Assembly: GCA_938012815.1 (NCBI GenBank)
Contig: CALLVV010000039.1
Span: 1-24,375 of the forward strand
Direction: 5' to 3'
Source of the DNA: an uncultured Propionibacteriaceae bacterium
GTDB lineage: Bacteria; Actinomycetota; Actinomycetes; Propionibacteriales; Propionibacteriaceae
DNA length: 24,375 nucleotides
Part shown: positions 15,895 through 22,711 of the stretch, in pieces
How the letters are laid out: every line of letters starts with the position of its first letter
Position numbering within the stretch: the stretch's first letter is position 1
Notes under the pieces: generated by a model
Seen by the model: only the letters and a program-made list of their open reading frames with translations
The model's database searches: none
What the model was told of the DNA's origin: nothing
Translations under genes and position numbers: made by a program

Positions 15895-16485
15895 TCACGG
15901 GCCAAGCGGGGTTGCACCGGGGGGCGGGGGTTTGAGGGCACGGGCTACGGTGGTTTTGCCCACCCCCAGCGCGGCCGCGATCCTGCCGAGGCTGGCTCCC
16001 CGGGCGCGCATCCGCTTGGCGGCATCGAGACGCTCCGGAGTCATGACGGTGGAGCGGCCGCCGGCTCGTCCACGGGTCCGTGCCTGCCCTAAACTCCTCC
16101 GGGTGTTCTCGCGGACCGTGGAGACCCGCAGCTGCCCGAGGACGGTCAGGATCCCCACGATCGCCTCCCCCAGCGGGGTGGTCGTGTCTATGTCCAGGAA
16201 GGGTTCGGTGAGGCTACGCAGTCGCACTGCCCTGGTGGCGAGGTCGCGGATGATTTCGATTGCCATCGCCTCGGTGCCTGCCACACGGTCCAAGGAACAC
16301 ACCACGAGTGTGTCCCCCTCGCGGAGGTGAGCCAGGCAGGCGGTCCACTGCGGCCGGTCCGCAGCACGGCCGACGGCCCCGTGATCCACGAAGACCCGCG
16401 TCGCCCCCGCTGCTTCCGGTTCCGCCTAATGTGCCGTGGGGCTCTGCTCGCCGGTGCTCACACGGGCACAGCCGACGATGTTCAC
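15895..16485 (-). pseudogene. Serine recombinase / resolvase, interrupted by an in-frame TAG
   Basis: Read from GTG 16485 the frame gives VNIVGCARVSTGEQSPTAH, with the resolvase R8 and nucleophile S10. A TAG follows at codon 20 (16426-16428). The same frame continues without shift: EAAGATRVFVDHG, GRAADRPQWTACLAHLREGD, SLDRVAG, the E-helix (LGQLRVSTVRENTRR) and a C-terminal helix-turn-helix with GASLGRIAAALGVGKTTVAR. The full frame is 196 codons, normal for Tn3/gamma-delta-type resolvases, so a single base change (probably from a Leu codon) broke it. The second catalytic arginine expected three residues after R67 is Gly70. The start overlaps the zeta-toxin stop as GTGA, so it was the third gene of that operon. 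A restart at GTG 16389 would lack the nucleophile. A sequencing error cannot be excluded. Confidence 0.8.
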
Positions 16486-17528
16486 CGCTCCATGCCCCGA
16501 CTTCGGCCCGGCTTGCCGCGGTGCGGGTGCCGTTCGGGGACGGCGGGGTTCCTGCTGGGGGCCTGTTGAGGATCCGGCAGGGCCGCGGCACGGATGAAAC
16601 TCCCGTGCCATCTCTTGAGGTCCTTCAGCGCCTGCTGCTGTTCCATGGCATCGCGTGGCCACGCCCGGGCGGCGACGGCTTGGGCGTCAGGGCCGGTGAT
16701 TCGCGCCGCAACCTTGTGCAGGTCCTGGTCGGTTTCACGGACGGCCCCGAGGCCTTCCATCGTGGCCGTAGCGGCACGGATCCACGCCTGGGCCTGCCCG
16801 GAGGTCATGGAAGTGACGTCCCGGGCCCGGTCGACAACGTCCCGGACCTTTGCGGCAAGCTCCGGACCGCCCCGGGACGCCTCGGTGTCGAGGAAGACAC
16901 GACCGTCGCGGTCCTGAACCACGACCCTGTCCACGAGCCCGGACGCCACGAGGGTCTCCACGGTGCCCGGAACCGCAGCGGTGGGGATGTCGTGGCCTTC
17001 GGCCGTGACCGTGCGTCCTACGCCGAACTCTTGAGCTTGGCCGACGTAGCGGGCGAGAGTGCCGAGCCGGGACACCTCAGGTGGGACGGCCACGACCCGC
17101 AGTTCCGTGCCGTACCCGGCCTGCTTGAAGGCCTCGAACTCCCGCAGCAGCACAGCAGGTTGACGCAGCGTGGTCTCCACCACCGCGGTGATCCTGTTGT
17201 CCCGCAGCCACTGGTTCGACATTCCTATCCACGCTCCGGAGGCCTGCGCGGTGACCTCTGGCATCGACAGGGGGTTGTGTTCCATGGTGTGGTCGTAGTC
17301 GGGGTGGAAACGCCTCAGGTCGTCACCGTTGACGATCACCGATCCCGGATGGGTTTGGCCGCTGGCATCAACCACGCCGGTCTTGCCGGAACCCGGCTGC
17401 CCACCCACCGATATGAACCACGGCTGTTGTCCCGGGACGGGGCGCTCCGGGTTTCGGATGTCCTCGAGGTAAGGGATTACCCACGTTTTGAAGATTTCGT
17501 GCAACTGCTGCGGCGTGAGATCGTTCAT
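16482..17528 (-). CDS. Zeta toxin family protein (putative UDP-sugar kinase)
   Basis: A 348-residue cytosolic P-loop kinase. Zeta toxins phosphorylate UDP-N-acetylglucosamine and so block peptidoglycan synthesis. Visible motifs are Walker A GGQPGSGKT (42-50), then VIVNGDDLRRFHPDY (64-78), which supplies the substrate-site acidic and Arg residues. ETT (118-120) follows, then SRLGTLARY (153-161) and GVGRTVTAEGHD (169-180), with the arginines that stabilise phosphate transfer. The C-terminal ~110 residues are helical and Ala/Gln-rich and extend beyond the minimal fold. The start ATG 17528 overlaps the antitoxin stop (ATGA), and its own stop overlaps the resolvase start (GTGA), so the three genes form one coupled operon. 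An upstream open frame to 17705 is only the antitoxin region read out of frame. Family assignment is strong; toxicity and substrate are inferred. Confidence 0.88.
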   Translation of the reverse strand: MNDLTPQQLHEIFKTWVIPYLEDIRNPERPVPGQQPWFISVGGQPGSGKTGVVDASGQTHPGSVIVNGDDLRRFHPDYDHTMEHNPLSMPEVTAQASGAWIGMSNQWLRDNRITAVVETTLRQPAVLLREFEAFKQAGYGTELRVVAVPPEVSRLGTLARYVGQAQEFGVGRTVTAEGHDIPTAAVPGTVETLVASGLVDRVVVQDRDGRVFLDTEASRGGPELAAKVRDVVDRARDVTSMTSGQAQAWIRAATATMEGLGAVRETDQDLHKVAARITGPDAQAVAARAWPRDAMEQQQALKDLKRWHGSFIRAAALPDPQQAPSRNPAVPERHPHRGKPGRSRGMER

Positions 17529-17776
17529 GCCACAACAGCAGGCGCCTCGACCGGCAGGGAGTGGAACAGTTCCCTCAGCTCGGCCCGTTTCGCTGCAATC
17601 GCTTCTGCATCGTGGGCCCTGACCTGTTGGACTCCCTTGGTGACCTGGCTGGCCTGGTTCATCCAGTGTTGCTTGACTGCTGGATCCGTGGCCTGATCCG
17701 CCCATGCGATGTAGCGGCCGCAGACCCGGGTCGCCATCTCCTTCATGATGTCGAAGGACATCAAGTAATCCGTCAT
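17525..17776 (-). CDS. Small antitoxin-like protein preceding zeta toxin
   Basis: An 83-residue, mostly helical, acidic-to-neutral protein starting MTDYLMSFDIMKEMATRVCG, with VKQHWMNQASQVTKGVQQV in the middle. It lies directly before, and overlaps by ATGA, the zeta toxin. This matches the epsilon/zeta arrangement, in which a small three-helix protein blocks the toxin's ATP site. Sequence resemblance to classical streptococcal epsilon is not evident, so the role rests on position and size. ATG 17776 has GAGGAG 7 bases upstream, an excellent ribosome site; this would favour excess antitoxin over the coupled toxin. It lacks an obvious DNA-binding domain, so autoregulation would need another factor. 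Confidence 0.75.
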   Translation of the reverse strand: MTDYLMSFDIMKEMATRVCGRYIAWADQATDPAVKQHWMNQASQVTKGVQQVRAHDAEAIAAKRAELRELFHSLPVEAPAVVA

Positions 17777-17821
17777 CGTGACTCTCCTCATATGGGGATT
17801 ACTCTCAAACCCTACTAGATC

Positions 17822-17854
17822 GTTCCAAAAACAAACCTCCGTTGGTTTCGGAAC
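17822..17854. promoter_or_regulatory. Interrupted inverted repeat upstream of the antitoxin-toxin operon
   Basis: GTTCC (17822-17826) pairs with GGAAC (17850-17854), and inner AAACC pairs with GGTTT, around a short centre. It lies 46 bases before the antitoxin start, within the 155-base gap to the ABC permease gene. This places it as a candidate operator, promoter-overlapping hairpin or recombination (res) half-site for the linked resolvase. Which of these applies cannot be decided by eye. Confidence 0.42.
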
Positions 17855-17931
17855 ATTGTGGCCTCGGCAGCGGTTCCCGGACCGCCAACGCGCCCTGCTC
17901 TCACAGCGTTGCCTGTCGCACCCCGGGCGGT

Positions 17932-18636
17932 TCACCGCGACGATGTCCCCGGGTATCCCGGGATCGGCTCGAACCTCCTGGTTCGCAGCCTGAGGACGCT
18001 GAACCCCCAAGTCACCAAGGAACACAGCACCATGGTGACGGCGAAGTGCCCGAGCCCGTCGGACAGGCTGTTGGCGGTGGGCGCGTCGAGGGCGTAGCCG
18101 GTCAACTCGCGGGTGGACCACAAAGGCATGAACCCGGCATAGGAGCTGTCGGGGTCGACGAGCAGCTGGACGGCCATGAGGGCCAGCAGCGCGAGGGCGC
18201 CCTCGAGTTCCCTGACGATGACCAGGCTCACCACCGCCCCCAGCGGCGCCCCGATGAGCACGGTCACGACCAGCAGCAGCAACACCGCCCACACCCGGGG
18301 CAGGTCGTCCAGGGTGAGGGCGACGACCCCGAAGTAGATCACGGCCAGGCACAGCCCGACGGCGAGCACGGCCGCCAGCCGTCCGGCGAAGAGCGACGAG
18401 GGCGAGGCACCCGCCACCACCAGTCGCCTGTCGAGGTCACGTGCAGCGATGAAGGTGAACAGCGACAGGGTCGCCACGGCCCAGCCGATCCCGATCGACA
18501 GGAACCGGATCGCCTGCCAGTGCACGTCGATGCGCACCAGGTAGAAGGCCAGCGGGAGCAGCAGGATGAACACCAGGGCCGTGAGGCGCCGGCTCATTTC
18601 CTGCAGGCTGGTGACGAACACGGCCCGGATCATCAC
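17932..18636 (-). CDS. ABC transporter permease (predicted exporter, partner of the HAAS-ABC ATPase)
   Basis: A 234-residue integral membrane protein with about six hydrophobic segments (for example LTALVFILLLPLAFYLV, VWAVLLLLVVTVLIGAPLGAVV, and HFAVTMVLCSLVTWGFSVL). It shows no catalytic motif and fits the ABC-2-like permeases that pair with a single ATPase. It starts MMIRAVFVTSLQEMSRRLTA with a typical amphipathic entry helix. Its start overlaps the ATPase stop by four bases, so the two subunits are made together. As the ATPase is linked to PadR, the pair is probably an efflux or membrane-stress transporter; the substrate is unknown. Confidence 0.82.
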   Translation of the reverse strand: MMIRAVFVTSLQEMSRRLTALVFILLLPLAFYLVRIDVHWQAIRFLSIGIGWAVATLSLFTFIAARDLDRRLVVAGASPSSLFAGRLAAVLAVGLCLAVIYFGVVALTLDDLPRVWAVLLLLVVTVLIGAPLGAVVSLVIVRELEGALALLALMAVQLLVDPDSSYAGFMPLWSTRELTGYALDAPTANSLSDGLGHFAVTMVLCSLVTWGFSVLRLRTRRFEPIPGYPGTSSR

Positions 18637-19457
18637 AGGTCCTCCCTCGGGTGAAGCTCGATGACGTGGTCGATGTCATCGAGGTCGTGCAGCATGTGCG
18701 TGATCATGAGGATCCCGGCCCCGCGGTCGCGCCAGCGCAGCAGTTGGCTGCGGAAGATCAGGTAGGAGTCCTCGTCGAATCCCTGGTAGGGCTCGTCGAG
18801 CAGGATGAGGTCGGGGCCGTCCAACTCGGCCAGCACCACGTTGAGTTTCTGCCGGGTGCCACCTGAGAGGCGCGAGGCCACGATGCCGCGGCGCGGCCGC
18901 CAGCCGAGCAGGGATGCGAGCCTGCGTCCCGTCCCCCGGGCCTTCCGGGCCCCCATGCGACTGGCGGCCCCGAAGAGACGGAAGTGTTCATCCGGGGTCA
19001 GCAGCGGGGCGACCCCACCCAGTTGCGGGGCGTAACCGATGCGCGGGACCCGCTGGATGACCCCCGCCGAGGGGCGGATCAGGCCGGCGCAGATCCCGAG
19101 CAGCGTGGACTTCCCGGAGCCGTTGGCACCCACCACGGCGGCAATCTCGCCGGCCCGCAGCTCCAGGTCGATGCCACGGAGAATCTCGCGTCTCCCGTAG
19201 CTCTTCGAAACGGATCGCAGCCGCAGCACGACCTCTCCCCCGCCGCGGCTCGCGCCGAGCGCCTGGGTCTCGGCCACGTGGAGGGTCCTGGCCAGGGTGG
19301 AGGCGTAGGCGACGGCCGGCCCGTACAGTTCCTGCGGGTTGCGACTCGCATCCCGGGCCTCCTCCGCCGCGTCACGGGCCAGTCCGTCCGCCTCGGCGCG
19401 ACCCAGACCGGCCTCGACGAGCTGCCCGGCCAGCGTCCGCTCCCATTCCCCGGTCAT
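18633..19457 (-). CDS. ABC transporter ATP-binding protein with an N-terminal HAAS-like helical domain
   Basis: A 274-residue protein. Residues ~1-65 (EWERTLAGQLVEAGLGRAEA, AEEARDASRNPQELYG) look like the HAAS/DUF1700-type helical domain that accompanies PadR regulators. Residues ~77-274 are a complete ABC ATPase: Walker A GANGSGKST (110-118), Q-loop near YAPQLGG (142-148), signature LSGGT (197-201), Walker B LILLDEP (217-223) and H254. Together with the permease encoded next, it would power export or lipid handling at the membrane. Its start overlaps the padR stop and its stop overlaps the permease start by four bases each, giving a tight three-gene operon. The fused helical domain may sense PadR or membrane state, which is inference. 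Confidence 0.88.
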   Translation of the reverse strand: MTGEWERTLAGQLVEAGLGRAEADGLARDAAEEARDASRNPQELYGPAVAYASTLARTLHVAETQALGASRGGGEVVLRLRSVSKSYGRREILRGIDLELRAGEIAAVVGANGSGKSTLLGICAGLIRPSAGVIQRVPRIGYAPQLGGVAPLLTPDEHFRLFGAASRMGARKARGTGRRLASLLGWRPRRGIVASRLSGGTRQKLNVVLAELDGPDLILLDEPYQGFDEDSYLIFRSQLLRWRDRGAGILMITHMLHDLDDIDHVIELHPREDL

Positions 19458-19816
19458 CGGTTCGGATCCTCGCTGCCGGCATCCGCCGCCGCCCCGGAGA
19501 CGACCCGTTCGACGGCGTCACGGAAACTCCGCCACTCGCCCCGGCGTCGCGACGCCTCCTCCGCCCCGCGGGGTGTCAGCTCGTAGTACTTACGCACCGG
19601 GCCCAGCGTGCTCGGCACCCGGGTCGCCCGAACAAATCCCTGTTTCTCCAGGCGCAGCAGGGCCGGATAGAGCGTCCCGCCGGGAATCTCCCCGAATCCC
19701 GCCTCGGCGAGGCCTGCAGTCAGCCCGCGCCCGTACTCGCGCCCCCGGGCGAGGATGCCGAGCAGGCAGAGGTCGAGGAAACCGTGGATCCACTGTTGTC
19801 GGAAGCCATCGAACAT
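19454..19816 (-). CDS. PadR-family transcriptional regulator
   Basis: A 120-residue dimeric winged-helix repressor. Residues ~8-75 follow the PadR DNA-binding domain: HGFLDLCLLGILARGREYGR, then PGGTLYPALLRLEKQGFV with the conserved GTLYPALxRLE recognition region, then KYYELTPRGAE in the wing. The short C-terminal helix (about 90-112) should form the dimer. It is the first gene of the PadR / ABC ATPase / permease operon and probably represses it, releasing on binding a ligand or on envelope stress. The start ATG 19816 lacks a ribosome site but sits 7 bases after a TAGGCT -10 box, suggesting a leaderless message. Its probable tandem binding sites lie immediately upstream. Confidence 0.92.
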   Translation of the reverse strand: MFDGFRQQWIHGFLDLCLLGILARGREYGRGLTAGLAEAGFGEIPGGTLYPALLRLEKQGFVRATRVPSTLGPVRKYYELTPRGAEEASRRRGEWRSFRDAVERVVSGAAADAGSEDPNR

Positions 19817-19823
19817 GGTTGTC

Positions 19824-19862
19824 AGCCTAGCTAGCTACCAGTAGTAAGTCCAGCTATCTACC
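19824..19862 (-). promoter_or_regulatory. padR promoter with tandem operator-like repeats
   Basis: On the minus strand, -35 TGGACT and -10 TAGGCT are separated by 17 bases, and the ATG follows 7 bases after the -10. Two similar sites, GGTAGATAGCTGG (19850-19862) and GGTAGCTAGCTAGG (19826-19839), overlap these boxes with a 23-base period, about two helical turns. The second contains the perfect palindrome TAGCTAGCTA. Binding by PadR itself would block the polymerase. Confidence 0.65.
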
Positions 19863-20212
19863 TGCTGTGTGAAAGCTCTCCCTTGTTCGCTGGCGCGGAG
19901 TCCCGGCGCGTCTCGCGACGGCGCCCCCACAGGCGCCCCGCCTCGGTCGGCGGGCAGGGCCGTTCGTCCCTCAGCCACCGAACCGGGGAGGGCCATGCAG
20001 AGCAGGCCGGGCACGCGGCAGCGGTTGCCGACGACTGGAGCCAGAATTGGCGCGCGGGCAGGAACCCGCCCACCCCTGCCCCGCGCCACGCCGGTCATGG
20101 CACGAAATCAGCACGGCTGCGAGAAAGACACCGGTGCCGCCAGGAGAATCCCGGCCTCCCCGAGAGGAGACCGGCCCCCGTTCCGTCGCGGGGACGAACG
20201 CAACGGGGCGCA
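19863..20212. other. 350-bp intergenic stretch without a recognisable gene
   Basis: Lies between the divergent padR and oxidoreductase transcripts. Open frames exist on both strands but are arginine/proline-rich and have no family resemblance, ribosome site or convincing codon pattern. No RNA structure or repeat was recognised. It may hold a decayed gene. Confidence 0.5.
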
Positions 20213-20218
20213 TACAAT
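20213..20218 (+). promoter_or_regulatory. Candidate -10 box of the oxidoreductase gene
   Basis: TACAAT, a near-consensus -10 hexamer, lies 55 bases before the ATG at 20273. The -35 region is GC-rich and unclear. Confidence 0.45.
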
Positions 20219-20272
20219 CCACAAAGTTGCAGACCCAGACCAAGGGGACCACGGACACGGGACAGGGGATTC

Positions 20273-21100
20273 ATGACTCGCACCATCCTCATTGTCGGCG
20301 CCACCGGCAGCATCGGTCTCCACGCCGCCCGGAGGGCCCTCGCGGCCGGATACCGGACCTGCGCGCTGGTGCGCGACCGCGTCAGGGCCGCACGGCTCCT
20401 GCCCGCCGGAACCACGTTGCTCGTCGGCGACGCCACCGACACGCCGACGGCGGCGAACGCCGTCGAGGATGTCGACGCGGTCGTCTTCACGCACGGCTCC
20501 CACGGTGGAGAGGGTGAAGCCGAGAGCATCGACTACGGCATAGTCAGCACCGTTTTGGGCGCGTTGAGGAATCCCGATGTCCACGTGTCCCTGATGACGA
20601 CGATCGGGATAACCGTCCACGACAGCCTCTACAATCGCGCGACGCAGGCATACGACTGGAAACGCCGCTCCGAACGGCTGGTGCGCCGCAGCGGCCACCC
20701 GTACACGATCGTCCGGCCGGGTTGGTTCGGGCACAACGAACCCGACCAGCGGAAACTGGTCTTCCTCCAGGGCGACACCCGCCGGGTCAGGAGCACCAGC
20801 GACGGGGCCGTCGCCCGCGACGAGATCGCCCGCGTTCTCATCGACGCCATAGCGATCCCCGAGGCCGCCTACACCACCCTGGAACTCGTCTCCGAACGCG
20901 GCCCCGAACAACCCGACCTCGTGCCCCTCTTCGCAGCCCTGGAACACGACGAACCCGGCACCCATGACGCAATCCTCGACCCGGACACGCTGCCCCTGTC
21001 CGCGGAACCGCCCGCGGTGCTGGAGCAGCTCGACGCGATTGGCCGAGTCGTTGCGCCTCACTCCTCGGCAGCGACGTCCCGTGGGTTCGGGGCGAGCTGA
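20273..21100 (+). CDS. NmrA-like atypical short-chain dehydrogenase (NAD(P)-binding protein)
   Basis: A 275-residue cytosolic Rossmann-fold protein. The start TILIVGATGSIGLHAARRAL carries the GATGSIG dinucleotide motif at residues 9-15. RDRVRAARLLPAGTTLLVGDATD (about 35-57) is the usual second strand and acidic turn. YDWKRRSERLVRRSGHPYTIVRPGWFGHNEPD contains the Y..xK-like pair and the IVRPGWF substrate-side motif of the atypical SDR5/NmrA group. Such proteins are either reductases or redox-sensing regulators; the substrate is unknown. ATG 20273 has AGGGG 5 bases upstream, and the longer open frame back to 19883 lacks SDR features. It is followed by 261 bases without a clear gene and then the convergent GH13 gene. 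Confidence 0.88.
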   Translation: MTRTILIVGATGSIGLHAARRALAAGYRTCALVRDRVRAARLLPAGTTLLVGDATDTPTAANAVEDVDAVVFTHGSHGGEGEAESIDYGIVSTVLGALRNPDVHVSLMTTIGITVHDSLYNRATQAYDWKRRSERLVRRSGHPYTIVRPGWFGHNEPDQRKLVFLQGDTRRVRSTSDGAVARDEIARVLIDAIAIPEAAYTTLELVSERGPEQPDLVPLFAALEHDEPGTHDAILDPDTLPLSAEPPAVLEQLDAIGRVVAPHSSAATSRGFGAS

Positions 21101-21361
21101 TCCAGCCAGTTCAGCATCGTCCGCAGCTCCGGGCCGGGGTTCTCGAGCCGGCAGTGATCGCCGGCCGATCCTGCCGGGGTGAAGCGATCTCGTGCGACAG
21201 CATCGGCCAGGCCAGCCCTGGACCGGGACCTTGAATCCGACTCGAGCCGGCTCAGCGAAGACCAGTTTGAGCGAAGGCATGAGCCTTGGTGATGCCCGGG
21301 GCGGTTTCGCACCAGACGATGAGCCACGCCCTCGAGCGCGCACCCCCACACCGTCGAGAAC
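21101..21361. other. 261-bp gap with possible decayed coding remnants
   Basis: On the minus strand, one frame ending at the TGA at 21058 reads LADAVARDRFTPAGSAGDH and LRTMLNWLDQLAPNPRDVAA with actinomycete-like codon use. Another frame reads AWLIVWCETAPGITKAHAF before a stop at 21252. Neither has a start codon with a ribosome site, and I recognise no family. They may be fragments of a lost gene or chance frames. No T-tract terminator was seen between the convergent genes. Confidence 0.35.
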
Positions 21362-22606
21362 CTAGTGCCGCCATTCCCACAGGACGTGCCCACTCGCGCT
21401 CCTGATGACGACCGAGGAAGCCGCGGCAAGGTCGATCGCGACGTCCAGGTGGTTGCTTCCGTCCTTCGCGGCTGCACGGTAGGTGTAGCGGGTGTTCTCC
21501 AGGTGCAGGGGCGTCGTGGTGGCGGTGACGAGCCAGGGATTGCGGCGCCGCAGCCCGATGAGGTCCTGGTGGGCGCGATGGATGTTCTGGCCCCAGTCGG
21601 CCAGCTCCGAGGGGGCGTCGGGGAAGGCCGGCCGGATGGCGTCGTCCCCACCGACCCTTTCCTCCTTGACGCCGGTGAATCCCTGCTCGTCGCCGTAATA
21701 GATCGAGGGAATCCCCCCGAGGGTGAGCAGAATCGCCAGGGCCACGACCGCCCCGTCGGACCCGACGACGCTGGCGATGCGGGTCACGTCGTGGTTGCCG
21801 ATGAAGGTGTTCGGCGTGAAGTGGGCGAGGAAGCCGTTGTGGCGGTTCAGCGCCCAGTCCAGTTCGAAGAAGTTGCGGTCCTTGATGCTGGACCAGATGG
21901 CCTTCCACAGCTCGTACTGGGTGGTCGCATCGACGCCGGAGGATACGACGAACCGGGAGTGGTCGCCGTGGATCACCTCCCCGAGGAACCAGGCATTCGG
22001 ATGGCGGTCCCGGACGGCGGGAATCACGCGCGCCCAGAAGTCCGTGTCCACGGAATAGGCGGCGTCGAGCCGCCATCCGTCGATTCCCCGGGCGAGCCAG
22101 TGCTCCATGACAGCGGTCACGTACTGGACGACCCGCTTGGAGGCATGGTTGAGACGAACCAGCGAGGCGTGTCCCTCGAAAACGCGCGGGGCAGGACCGC
22201 CGGGCGCGTTCCAGTCGATGTCGAACAGATCGGCGGTTGGCCCGCCCGGACCCTCGCCGAGGGCGCGGATCACGTCGGGATGCTGCGCGCCGACGTGGCT
22301 GAAAACCCCGTCCAGCAGGAGACGCAGCCCGCGCTGCGAGCAGGCGGCCACGAGCGCGTCGAAGTCCTCCTCGCCTCCCAGGCGGGGGTCGATGCGGAAC
22401 TGGTCGACCGTGTCGTAGCCGTGGGTCTGGGACGCGAAGACCGGCCCCAGCAGCAACCCGGATGTCCCCAGCTCGATGGCGTAGTCCAGCCAGCCCATCA
22501 GCCTGCGCAGGCGCGGGGCCGGCGTCGGTTCCGGGTCCCGGATTGGCGCTCCACAGAACCCGAGCGGGTAGACCTGCCACCAGATCGCGTGCTCCACCCA
22601 ATCCAT
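21362..22606 (-). CDS. GH13 family alpha-glucan hydrolase/transferase (alpha-amylase-like)
   Basis: A 414-residue cytosolic enzyme with no signal peptide and a catalytic (beta/alpha)8 barrel. Family motifs in order are LLLDGVFSHVG (97-107, region I) and GWRLDAAY (177-184) with the D181 nucleophile. FLGEV (207-211) carries the E210 acid/base, and FIGNHDVTR (268-276) carries H272/D273. It acts on alpha-1,4/1,6 glucosidic bonds; malto-oligosaccharides or trehalose-like sugars are plausible, but the exact specificity cannot be read. The protein is short for a full amylase and has only a small C-terminal beta region ending GHVLWEWRH. ATG 22606 is chosen for the AGGAGG 5 bases upstream; GTG 22609 is too close to it. 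A truncated TetR-like gene is divergent from it and probably regulates it through the shared repeats. Confidence 0.9.
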   Translation of the reverse strand: MDWVEHAIWWQVYPLGFCGAPIRDPEPTPAPRLRRLMGWLDYAIELGTSGLLLGPVFASQTHGYDTVDQFRIDPRLGGEEDFDALVAACSQRGLRLLLDGVFSHVGAQHPDVIRALGEGPGGPTADLFDIDWNAPGGPAPRVFEGHASLVRLNHASKRVVQYVTAVMEHWLARGIDGWRLDAAYSVDTDFWARVIPAVRDRHPNAWFLGEVIHGDHSRFVVSSGVDATTQYELWKAIWSSIKDRNFFELDWALNRHNGFLAHFTPNTFIGNHDVTRIASVVGSDGAVVALAILLTLGGIPSIYYGDEQGFTGVKEERVGGDDAIRPAFPDAPSELADWGQNIHRAHQDLIGLRRRNPWLVTATTTPLHLENTRYTYRAAAKDGSNHLDVAIDLAAASSVVIRSASGHVLWEWRH

Positions 22607-22622
22607 CACAACCTCCTATTGA

Positions 22623-22662
22623 ACTGCATTCACTAGCGTTTAATGACTGTAGTTCACTAGCG
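22623..22662. promoter_or_regulatory. Tandem repeats between the GH13 gene and a divergent regulator (operator)
   Basis: ACTGCATTCACTAGCG (22623-22638) and ACTGTAGTTCACTAGCG (22646-22662) share TTCACTAGCG exactly, with a 24-base period. In addition TGAACTGCA (22620-22628) is an 8-of-9 inverted match to TGTAGTTCA (22648-22656). The block fills the region between the two divergent starts, the expected place for a regulator site controlling both genes. Confidence 0.6.
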
Positions 22663-22663
22663 G

Positions 22664-22669
22664 TAGGAT
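22664..22669 (+). promoter_or_regulatory. -10 box of the truncated regulator gene, leaderless type
   Basis: TAGGAT is followed by six bases (GGCAAC) and then ATG 22676, the same spacing seen before DUF6049 and ppsR. The second copy of the tandem repeat ends two bases before it, so a bound regulator would cover the promoter. Confidence 0.5.
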
Positions 22670-22675
22670 GGCAAC

Positions 22676-22711
22676 ATGGCACGGACCGATCGCAGGCCTC
22701 GCCGCAGGCTC
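22676..22711 (+). CDS. First 12 codons of a divergent regulator (TetR-like), cut by the second sequence join
   Basis: ATG 22676 begins MARTDRRPRRRL. This basic start resembles many TetR-type regulators and sits behind a leaderless-type -10 box, divergent from the GH13 gene across a repeat-rich operator. After codon 12 the DNA changes to the third organism and no helix-turn-helix follows; the frame stops at about codon 31. The family call rests on the start and the context only, so a LacI-type regulator, usual for GH13 genes, is also possible. Confidence 0.4.

Noticed and set aside
16482..17705. Longer zeta toxin start giving 407 residues
   Set aside because: The extra 59 residues are the antitoxin gene out of frame; ATG 17528 has the ATGA overlap and the family-like start.
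14240..17860. Integrated island bounded by a duplicated tRNA-Lys 3' end
   Set aside because: No second copy of the T-arm/acceptor sequence was found, and no tyrosine integrase is present; the accessory label rests on gene content only.
20108..21349. 413-residue frame antisense to the oxidoreductase
   Set aside because: Shadow of the NmrA-like gene; no start signal or family features.
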